Source of the DNA: Patescibacteria group bacterium
GTDB lineage: Bacteria; Patescibacteriota; Minisyncoccia; Minisyncoccales; JAGOPM01
Length of the DNA stretch: 10,421 nucleotides
Reading direction: 5' to 3'
Assembly (NCBI GenBank): GCA_022710815.1
Contig: JAKLGF010000011.1
Coordinates: 1 to 10,421, forward strand
The first letter of the stretch is position 1; each line of letters begins with the position of its first letter. The position numbers and the translations under genes were made by a program. Of the stretch, positions 4,737 to 10,421 are shown in pieces. The notes under the pieces were generated by a model. It did not search any database, was not told the origin of the DNA, and saw only the letters and a program-made list of their open reading frames with translations.

Positions 4737-5192
4737 TTATTCAATCTTAGTAATCTTGTAGCTAACTTTTTTTCCAGAAGGAGTAAGCAATTCAAATTCA
4801 GCTCCAACTGCTTTTCCCATTAATTCTTTAGCCATAGGAGATTCAATAGAAATCTTTCCTTCAACAGGATTAGATTCTTCTGCTCCTACAATTTTGTAAG
4901 AATCTGTTCTGCGATTGCCATCAACTGTTACAGTTGATCCAATCTGAACCATTCCCTTGCCTCCAGTAGCTTTAACAATCTCGGCATTCTTGAGAATATC
5001 TTCAATTTCTACAATCTTTCCTTCTAAGAAAGACTGATCTTCTTTAGCTTGCTGGTAATCAGCATTTTCAGATAAATCTCCGTAAGAAACTGCCTTTTTA
5101 AGTCTTAAGGCAATGTCTTTGCGCTGGCCTTTTAATTCTTCCAGCTCCTTTTTTAAATTATCAAACCCTTCTTGGGTTAAAATTTTGCTCAT
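4737..5192 (-). CDS. greA: Transcription elongation factor GreA
   Basis: GreA enters the RNA polymerase secondary channel and stimulates cleavage of backtracked transcripts. The 151-residue protein is slightly shorter than the roughly 158 of E. coli. The N-terminal antiparallel coiled coil covers about 1-73, and its tip reads GDLSENADY (38-46). Asp39 and Glu42 match the acidic pair that positions the catalytic magnesium. The C-terminal FKBP-like domain spans about 78-151, with IGSTVTV and SPMAKELMGK as recognisable segments. The gene lies 41 bases after the PP-loop gene with no terminator between them, so it can be read from the mre operon as well as from its own promoter. No Shine-Dalgarno sequence is visible before the ATG. 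Confidence 0.96.
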   Translation of the reverse strand: MSKILTQEGFDNLKKELEELKGQRKDIALRLKKAVSYGDLSENADYQQAKEDQSFLEGKIVEIEDILKNAEIVKATGGKGMVQIGSTVTVDGNRRTDSYKIVGAEESNPVEGKISIESPMAKELMGKAVGAEFELLTPSGKKVSYKITKIE

Positions 5193-5209
5193 AGTTTTTG
5201 GAATGGTTA

Positions 5210-5237
5210 ATTATACCAACAAGAATCTTTAAGTCAA
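5210..5237 (-). promoter_or_regulatory. greA promoter, short-leader type
   Basis: On the minus strand TTGACT (5232-5237), a 16-base spacer and a perfect TATAAT (5210-5215) lie in the gap before greA. The -35 overlaps the TGA stop of the upstream gene. The -10 is 17 bases before the ATG, leaving a leader of about 10 bases. Confidence 0.7.
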
Positions 5238-6151
5238 TGATTGAGTATTTTGTACTCAAAATCCTGCTTTTCTGCCCCCTTTTTGCTTCTTTGCTTGACT
5301 ATTTCCTTAGCTCTAAGAATAGCCTGGGTATTATCTCCAAAAGACCTAATCACAGCCAAAGGCCCAGGATAATTCAAGCTTTCAATTGAAATATCTCCTG
5401 GTTGGATCAAGGTAGCTAGTTCCTGCCCCTCTGCTTGATTATGTGAGATTATTAACAAACAATCTCCTACAAACTCATGCCTCCCAGTTTTAAGCATTAA
5501 GATGTCATTAGCTGAAGCCTTCTTTTTCATTTTCTTAAGCTTTCTAACCAATTCTCCGAATTTAACTTCAGTTAAAATACATCCAGAATTAGGAGATGGC
5601 ATTTCCTTTATTCCAGAATCAATTGCTAATTGATTCTGCCTCTTACGTGATCTGCCAGTAATATCCAAAAGCTTTTCCCTATCAACCAACCCTTTATTCT
5701 CAGCAATAGTTGGTTCTAAGTTCTTAGCGCAAAGTGGACGCAATAAACATCCTTTTAAGTCGGCTTCTTGTTCAACTAGCTTAATTTTCTTAGCTGATTG
5801 AGACATTGGTCTTTGACCAATTACTTCTCCCGTGGCAACAAAATCATACCCTTCTTTTTGCATTATCTCTTTAGCCATTTTTAACATTAAAATATGGCAA
5901 TCAATGCAAGGATTGGCTCCTTTGCCATAACCATATTTAGGCTTTAAAACAATATTCAAATGTTCTTGAGAAAAGTCTACAATTTTCAAATTGATTTCTA
6001 ATTGAGCAGCCATTTTCTTAGCCTGATCTGGAGTAAAAAACAATCCGCAAAAAACTAAACCAGTAACATCAATTCCCTGATCAAGCAAAACCTTGGCAGC
6101 TAGAAGCGAATCCAAACCACCCGATAATAGAACGAGAGCTTTTGTTTTCAT
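5234..6151 (-). CDS. PP-loop tRNA-thiolation-type enzyme (ThiI/MnmA-related) with NFACT-R_2-like C-terminus
   Basis: This 305-residue cytoplasmic protein carries the PP-loop SGGLDS at 10-15, which activates a tRNA uridine by adenylation in this superfamily. A CxxC (Cys82, Cys85 in NPCIDCH) and Cys191 (NSGCIL) form a three-cysteine set. In related thiolases such a set carries sulfur or an Fe-S cluster. ATGEVIGQR at 107-115 is another family segment. The C-terminal third (about 217-270, with TGRHEF near 222-227 and later YPGP) resembles the NFACT-R_2 (DUF814) domain fused to PP-loop proteins. The THUMP domain of classical ThiI is absent. The target base (U8 or U34) cannot be told from sequence. 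The start overlaps the mrdA stop as ATGA, implying coupled translation. The link to wall synthesis is probably only operonic. Confidence 0.8.
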   Translation of the reverse strand: MKTKALVLLSGGLDSLLAAKVLLDQGIDVTGLVFCGLFFTPDQAKKMAAQLEINLKIVDFSQEHLNIVLKPKYGYGKGANPCIDCHILMLKMAKEIMQKEGYDFVATGEVIGQRPMSQSAKKIKLVEQEADLKGCLLRPLCAKNLEPTIAENKGLVDREKLLDITGRSRKRQNQLAIDSGIKEMPSPNSGCILTEVKFGELVRKLKKMKKKASANDILMLKTGRHEFVGDCLLIISHNQAEGQELATLIQPGDISIESLNYPGPLAVIRSFGDNTQAILRAKEIVKQRSKKGAEKQDFEYKILNH

Positions 6152-8118
6152 TGTTCTTGGTTATTAAACAATCCTGGTATTTGATCTTCAGGACTAATGG
6201 GAGCTTCATAGGAAGGGGCTGGGATATCAGGTGAAGAAGTCTGGGTAGTAGTAACAGTTGAGCTGGAGATATCAGAAGTGGAAGTATTGTTACGAGTAAA
6301 ATACCAATTAAGTATTTCATAGGAAGCGGGACCAACAAAGAATCTTCCACTAGGAACTTCTTGAGCAATTAAAACTAAAACAATTTCTGGGTTTTCATAG
6401 GGGGCAAAAATTGATATCCAGATATCATATCTTCCATCTCTGGAAGTTTCTCCAGTTCCTGTTTTTCCAGCTGCCTGAACTGGCAAATTGCTTAAAACAT
6501 GGGCAGTTCCAGCTGGAGAATTAACTGTTTCAATCATGGCTTTTCTCACTTTCTCTAAAACAACAGGATCTAAGAAATCTTTTTTAACGATTTCGGGTTG
6601 AATTTCTTTAATTACATTCTTGTCTTGATCAACAATCTTTTGGACAATGTGTGGTTTGTACATTGTTCCACCATTAGCCAAAGGAACATAGGCATTGGCA
6701 ATTTGAATAGGAGTGGTTTGAATGAATCCATGACCAATAGAAAGATTGTAAGTATCTCCCACGCTCCATTTTTGATCATATTTCTTTTCTTTCCATTCAG
6801 GAGTAGGAAGATTCCCAGCTTTTTCTCCTTTAATATCTATTCCAGTTTCTTTTCCAAAGTTAAATAAATCTAAGTATTTGGTTAATTTGTCTATTCCCAT
6901 TCCTTTGAACTTATCCCAGCCGCCAGTAACTTTGTAGAAATATGGGTTAACTGATTCAGCAATAGCTTTGTTTAAATCAGCTGAGCCATGATATTTCCAG
7001 TCCACAAAACAAAGTTTTTTCCCAGAATAAGGATTAACCAAACACAATTCCTGAGGACAATCCAAAACACTATGTTCATTAACAATTCCTTCTTTTAAGG
7101 CAGCATAGGCAATAAAGGGCTTGATAGTAGAAGCAGCTGGATAATACCCAGCAATAGCCCTGTTCATTAAAGGATTTCTTCTGTCAGTAATTAATTTTTC
7201 CCATTCTTCCTGCTTCATTCCTTTAGAAAAGAGATTGTTATCAAAACCAGGAATAGCAACCATGGCTAAGACTGATCCATCCCTAGGATCAATGGCAATT
7301 CCAGCTCCAGAAGGAGCGCCAATTTCAGAAATCTTCTGGCTCATTATTTGATAAATCTTTTTCTGAAGATCGTAGTCAATATTTAACACCAAGTTTTTCC
7401 CTGGTTCGGGGGCCTCAATTCTTTCTTCGCTCAATATTTTCCCATGAGCATCTCTTTCCTGTCTGATCTGAACAGGAGTAGTTTTCAAGAATTCATCATA
7501 CTCATATTCCAAGCCCATTCCAGTTCCTTCATCTTTCTTGTATCCAATGATATGGGCAAAATCCATGGCATCTTGGTATTGCCTAACTTCCCTTTTAGCT
7601 ACTTGGCAATCAGGAACATCAGCTATTTGAGCATAGGCTAAAACCAAATCATCTTGAGAAAGATTCTTGTAAACAGTAATTTCATTGTTAGCATCTTTTA
7701 AATTCTTTTTAAGCTCTTCTTTGTCTTTTTTAATTAACAAAGCAATCTTTTCTAATTTCTCATCATTGAATTTGGGCTTATCGCAGACAATATCAAAAGT
7801 AACAGTATTTAATACAATTTGCTTGTAATTACGATCATAGATTATTCCTCGATTAGAATTAAGATATTTGCGGATAAACTGATTTCTACTAGAAAGCTGA
7901 TTGTATTTAGCATAATCAACAACCTGGTATTGATAAGCCCTAGCTATTAAAAAAAAGCTTAACAGCAAGAATATCCCAAAAATGATCTTTAAAATCATTT
8001 GAGATAAAGGAACTTCAAATCTCCCCATTTCAACTTCTCTTTTGGCTGACAAAGCATCCAAAAGTATTTCTTGGGGTTCTAAATCCTTATTCAATCTTGT
8101 TATCCGGCCTTTGGGCAT
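6148..8118 (-). CDS. mrdA: Penicillin-binding protein 2, elongation-specific peptidoglycan transpeptidase
   Basis: The 656-residue class B PBP cross-links peptidoglycan during cell elongation and is membrane-anchored with its catalytic domain outside. A cytoplasmic start (1-40) leads to one membrane helix (about 41-60), then the pedestal or dimerisation domain (about 75-240), then the transpeptidase. Ser330 in STIK (330-333) is the acylated serine, SVN at 389-391 is motif two, and KTG at 552-554 is motif three. GIDIKGE (426-432) and HGFIQTTP (463-470) are further PBP2 landmarks. The tail from about 608 is rich in Ser, Thr and Pro and probably disordered. Three cysteines (354, 359, 370) lie in the zone where a zinc site is known in another PBP2. 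Its ATG overlaps the end of mreD by 19 bases, with no Shine-Dalgarno sequence. No rodA follows. Confidence 0.96.
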   Translation of the reverse strand: MPKGRITRLNKDLEPQEILLDALSAKREVEMGRFEVPLSQMILKIIFGIFLLLSFFLIARAYQYQVVDYAKYNQLSSRNQFIRKYLNSNRGIIYDRNYKQIVLNTVTFDIVCDKPKFNDEKLEKIALLIKKDKEELKKNLKDANNEITVYKNLSQDDLVLAYAQIADVPDCQVAKREVRQYQDAMDFAHIIGYKKDEGTGMGLEYEYDEFLKTTPVQIRQERDAHGKILSEERIEAPEPGKNLVLNIDYDLQKKIYQIMSQKISEIGAPSGAGIAIDPRDGSVLAMVAIPGFDNNLFSKGMKQEEWEKLITDRRNPLMNRAIAGYYPAASTIKPFIAYAALKEGIVNEHSVLDCPQELCLVNPYSGKKLCFVDWKYHGSADLNKAIAESVNPYFYKVTGGWDKFKGMGIDKLTKYLDLFNFGKETGIDIKGEKAGNLPTPEWKEKKYDQKWSVGDTYNLSIGHGFIQTTPIQIANAYVPLANGGTMYKPHIVQKIVDQDKNVIKEIQPEIVKKDFLDPVVLEKVRKAMIETVNSPAGTAHVLSNLPVQAAGKTGTGETSRDGRYDIWISIFAPYENPEIVLVLIAQEVPSGRFFVGPASYEILNWYFTRNNTSTSDISSSTVTTTQTSSPDIPAPSYEAPISPEDQIPGLFNNQEQ

Positions 8119-8585
8119 ATTTTTTTGTAGAAATAGTAGACTAGGCAGCCGATAATAATATTATATATCATTTCTGGCCAGAAATTAGGCCAATAGAATC
8201 TTCCTGAATGCAGAAAGAACCAATCCTGAGCAAAGAACAAAATCTTTTGTAAAATTATTGCCAATCCCAAGGCAATGGCAAAACCAAAAACCATTTTTTC
8301 CATTCTTAATATGGCAAACATTAAAATTAAGTAAGCAAAGATCCATAAAAAGGCAAAAACTCCAAAAGGATAAACTGTTTTAGTATCTATTAATATTCCG
8401 CAGAGCATAAACAAGAAAAATGATTTCTCTCTTCTAGTTTCTTGCCCTAAGAATATTTCCAAAACAGCAATAATCAAAAGTAAATGAATGGGAGTTCCTC
8501 CCCAGGAAAAGTATGCTAAAAAACTGGTTTGCAATAAAGCAGCCAGAGCTATTAACAAAAAACTGATAAGAAATCTTTTATCCAT
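8100..8585 (-). CDS. mreD: Rod shape-determining protein MreD
   Basis: MreD is an integral membrane protein of the elongasome that pairs with MreC. The 161-residue product, a normal length, is very hydrophobic. Likely helices are at about 5-24, 31-47, 55-66 with 72-92, 97-118 and 138-153. FGVFAFLW (74-81) lies in the middle of the helical core. The protein ends in a short basic tail. Position between mreC and mrdA makes the assignment firm despite low sequence constraint in this family. It starts two bases after the mreC stop (TAG TC ATG) with no Shine-Dalgarno sequence, so reinitiation by ribosomes leaving mreC is likely. Confidence 0.9.
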   Translation of the reverse strand: MDKRFLISFLLIALAALLQTSFLAYFSWGGTPIHLLLIIAVLEIFLGQETRREKSFFLFMLCGILIDTKTVYPFGVFAFLWIFAYLILMFAILRMEKMVFGFAIALGLAIILQKILFFAQDWFFLHSGRFYWPNFWPEMIYNIIIGCLVYYFYKKICPKAG

Positions 8586-8587
8586 GA

Positions 8588-9439
8588 CTATTTAGGAAAA
8601 ATCAGAAAAAGAGTGTTGTAATCAATATTAGGATCAAAGTATGGTTCTACTTTGATTTCTTGCAAAGCCTGATTATCTGGTTTGTTAATTTTTACAATCT
8701 TACCTACTAGCAAATTCTTGGGAAAAACATTGCCTAAAGCACTGGTAAATACTTTCTGGCCTAAGGCAAAATCAACATTTTTCTGCAAGAAATCCATATA
8801 CAAATTAAAATTACCCCTGCCTTTGGCAATGGTTTCAACATATTCAGCCTTAGTAGAGACAACTGGGGTTGATGTTTCTGAAGATGAAGCATTTTCTGAA
8901 ATAACTGTTTCTTTGAGAATCTTAACATTAAAAGAGTTATTAGCCTTGGTTATTAAAGTAATCTGAGAATAATCCTCTAATACTTTAACTACTCTTCCAA
9001 TAACCACATAACTAGGAGTAATTAAGGGCATTCCCAGTAAAACTCCATCCTTTTCTCCTTTATTAATAGTCAAAGAATCATTAGCCAAACTCTTGTCTAT
9101 TATCTGACAAGAAATAAGTTTAAAGCTTTTTTCAATTCCAATGCCTAGGGCGTCTTTTAAATCCTGATTTTCTTTTTGAGTTTGAATACAAATATTATTC
9201 TTGTATTCTAATTCCTGGATTTTGTTTCTTAAATCCTGATTTTCTTTTTTAATAGCATTGCCAGAAAAGATGTAAAAAAATCCAGTAGTATTGCTTCCCA
9301 AATTAGCCATCTGTTCTTTGAAAGATTGGCTGGTTTTATAGGTAAAATTCTTGATTGGCCCACCAAAGGCCAAAAGAATTACAAAAACAACAATAATAAC
9401 AATCCAGACATTGGATCTTTTGTTCAAAAATTCTGCCAT
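8588..9439 (-). CDS. mreC: Rod shape-determining protein MreC
   Basis: MreC is a bitopic scaffold that activates PBP2 in the elongasome. The 283-residue protein has a short basic cytoplasmic start and one membrane helix (about 11-27). A coiled-coil segment covers about 62-98 (KKENQDLRNKIQ then QKENQDLK), and the paired beta domains of the MreC core run from about 108 to 281. INKGEKDGVLLGMP (125-138) and GRVVKV (148-153) are typical of the first barrel, and VFPKNLLVGKIVKI (238-251) of the second. A Ser/Thr-rich insert (about 179-198) lies between them. It is the first gene of mreC-mreD-mrdA-PP-loop. No mreB is visible upstream, where a protease gene lies instead. The ATG is preceded closely by a TATAAT and has no Shine-Dalgarno sequence. 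Confidence 0.95.
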   Translation of the reverse strand: MAEFLNKRSNVWIVIIVVFVILLAFGGPIKNFTYKTSQSFKEQMANLGSNTTGFFYIFSGNAIKKENQDLRNKIQELEYKNNICIQTQKENQDLKDALGIGIEKSFKLISCQIIDKSLANDSLTINKGEKDGVLLGMPLITPSYVVIGRVVKVLEDYSQITLITKANNSFNVKILKETVISENASSSETSTPVVSTKAEYVETIAKGRGNFNLYMDFLQKNVDFALGQKVFTSALGNVFPKNLLVGKIVKINKPDNQALQEIKVEPYFDPNIDYNTLFLIFPK

Positions 9440-9451
9440 ATTAATTATCTC

Positions 9452-9479
9452 ATTATAATAATATTTCTGGATTTTACAA
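9452..9479 (-). promoter_or_regulatory. Promoter of the mre operon, near-leaderless
   Basis: On the minus strand TATAAT (9452-9457) lies 12 bases before the mreC ATG, so the transcript would start about five bases before it or at it. The best -35 is TTGTAA (9474-9479) with a 16-base spacer, matching consensus at four of six positions. It sits directly after the T-tract of the protease terminator. Confidence 0.5.
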
Positions 9480-9483
9480 AATT

Positions 9484-9515
9484 AAAAGGACAGATGAAAA
9501 ATCTGTCCTTTTTTT
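9484..9515. terminator. Strong terminator of the subtilisin-like protease gene
   Basis: AAAAGGACAGAT (9484-9495) and ATCTGTCCTTTT (9501-9512) form a perfect 12-base stem with loop GAAAA. It is used by the minus-strand protease gene ending at 9523, with TTTTAATTTT after the stem. The plus strand also has a seven-T run but no gene leading into it. Confidence 0.9.
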
Positions 9516-9522
9516 GTTTTTA

Positions 9523-10421
9523 TCAGGGACAATCAAGACATTGGTCAAACTCCAGGTTTTGACTGCAACAGTCGTCTAAGAAATCGATGATTTCTTCCTT
9601 GGTTGGCTTTTGAATGTCTGGAAGTATCTTGCCTTCTGGCCAAGAGAAATTCTTGATTGCTACCAAGTCTCTGGTCTGATAATATTCCTGTTCTAAAAAG
9701 GAATAGTGCCAGATTACAGCTCCTCCATAACAAGACTTGTCCAAAAGCTCTGGTTTGGGAGCTAATTGATTCAAGCTTTTGAAAGCATTGATTCTTTTTC
9801 CTGCAACTGTTTTTTGATCCAAAGATGGTAAAGAATCACCAAAGTCCAGAATCAAAGATTTAACTTCTTTGAATGTCAACTCTGGTTTGTAGCTCCAAAT
9901 TAAAGCTGCCAAACCAGCAACCTGAGGAGTAGCAAATGATGTTCCTTGGCAATAGCGATAAGAATCATTAAATTGCATACCCTCTCCTGTTGAATAGACA
10001 TAGGTTCCTGGAGCTGCTACATCAATTGATCTTGGCCCGAAATTGGAGAATTCTGCCAGATTGTCTTGTAAATCTGTGGCCGCAACAGCAATTATTCCAG
10101 TGTAGTCATAACAAGCTGGATAAACTTCTGCTTTGTCCACATCTTCACCAATTCCATCTTGGCGTTCTCCATTACCAGCAGCAGCCACTAATATCCCACC
10201 TGTTTTCAAAAAGCGAGTAATGGCTTCTCTGATGCATTTGAGGTCGGTATAGGTCAGAAGACTCATATTAATGATCCTGGCTTTGTTCTGGGTGGCAAAA
10301 TCAATTGCCTTGCAGATTCTGGTACTAGAAGTACTTTCGACTCCCTCATCCAAAGCATCATCGGGATATATCTTGATATACATCATAGACACATCCCAAC
10401 ATACTCCTGAGATTCCAATCT
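9523..10421 (-). CDS. Subtilisin-family (S8) serine protease, C-terminal part (runs off right edge)
   Basis: The frame is open to the right edge, and residues before the GTG at 10392 (GISGVCWDV) already fit a subtilase, so this is the C-terminal 298 or so codons and the true start is outside. VAAAGNG holds the oxyanion asparagine (codon 10173-10171). GTSFATPQVAG contains the catalytic serine (codon 9939-9937). The segments INMSL and FSNFGPRSIDVAAPG are standard S8 landmarks. The catalytic Asp and His must lie beyond the window. After the protease domain come about 85 residues of unknown type, with a cysteine-rich end (CC near the tail, then C-x-x-C). Such enzymes are usually exported, but the signal region is not visible. 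A strong terminator follows, separating it from the mre operon. Confidence 0.93.
   Translation of the reverse strand, partial: IGISGVCWDVSMMYIKIYPDDALDEGVESTSSTRICKAIDFATQNKARIINMSLLTYTDLKCIREAITRFLKTGGILVAAAGNGERQDGIGEDVDKAEVYPACYDYTGIIAVAATDLQDNLAEFSNFGPRSIDVAAPGTYVYSTGEGMQFNDSYRYCQGTSFATPQVAGLAALIWSYKPELTFKEVKSLILDFGDSLPSLDQKTVAGKRINAFKSLNQLAPKPELLDKSCYGGAVIWHYSFLEQEYYQTRDLVAIKNFSWPEGKILPDIQKPTKEEIIDFLDDCCSQNLEFDQCLDCP

Noticed and set aside
6081-6368. Leucine- and proline-rich frame on the minus strand at the mrdA/PP-loop junction
   Set aside because: It is an out-of-frame shadow of the Ser/Thr/Pro-rich PBP2 tail; both real genes are intact across the junction.
9990-10220. Plus-strand frame of 76 codons inside the protease gene
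   Set aside because: It is antisense to catalytic-domain coding sequence, with no start signal.
1-10421. tRNA, rRNA, CRISPR, insertion sequence or prophage features
   Set aside because: I looked for cloverleaf-like stems, regularly spaced repeats, transposase motifs and long terminal inverted repeats on both strands and found none I could support.

Overview
This window looks like a piece of a small, AT-rich bacterial chromosome, most plausibly a Candidate Phyla Radiation (Patescibacteria) member. The reasons are tightly packed genes, very short gaps, housekeeping genes interleaved with orphan genes of unknown function, an mreC-mreD-mrdA cluster without rodA beside it, and a class II lysyl-tRNA synthetase with an atypical substrate loop. 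This placement is inference; no rRNA or other marker gene lies in the window. No tRNA, rRNA, CRISPR array, insertion sequence or prophage gene was seen, and no gene-free stretch exceeds about 210 bases.

Left part (1-2243), all on the minus strand: the N-terminal 130 codons of a ROK-family sugar kinase/regulator running off the left edge; lysS; and a 56-residue two-helix membrane protein. Each has its own promoter. The terminator of the upstream gene runs almost directly into the -35 box of the next one.

Middle part (2244-4736), accessory in character: a 237-residue zincin-like protein (HELNH motif) on the plus strand, an exported beta-rich protein with a fibronectin-III-like end on the minus strand, and a 141-residue orphan on the plus strand. 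Two intergenic regions here carry perfect-consensus sigma70-type promoters. One of them is a pair of overlapping divergent promoters, each TTGACA-17-TATAAT, with each -35 box inside the other's spacer.

Right part (4737-10421), all on the minus strand: a likely subtilisin-family (S8) protease running off the right edge, then the cell-shape and wall-elongation operon mreC, mreD, mrdA (PBP2), then a PP-loop tRNA-thiolation-type enzyme joined to mrdA by an ATGA overlap, then greA with its own short-leader promoter. MreC and MreD form the membrane scaffold for PBP2 peptidoglycan cross-linking during elongation. The thiolase-like protein and GreA serve translation and transcription and seem to be co-transcribed for compactness, not for a shared pathway.

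Translation signals split into two classes. The orphan and accessory genes and the ROK gene have strong AGGAGG-type ribosome binding sites 4-5 bases before the start and leaders of roughly 40 bases or more. The housekeeping genes (lysS, greA, mreC and its operon) have no visible Shine-Dalgarno sequence, and their promoters lie only 12-17 bases before the start codon.
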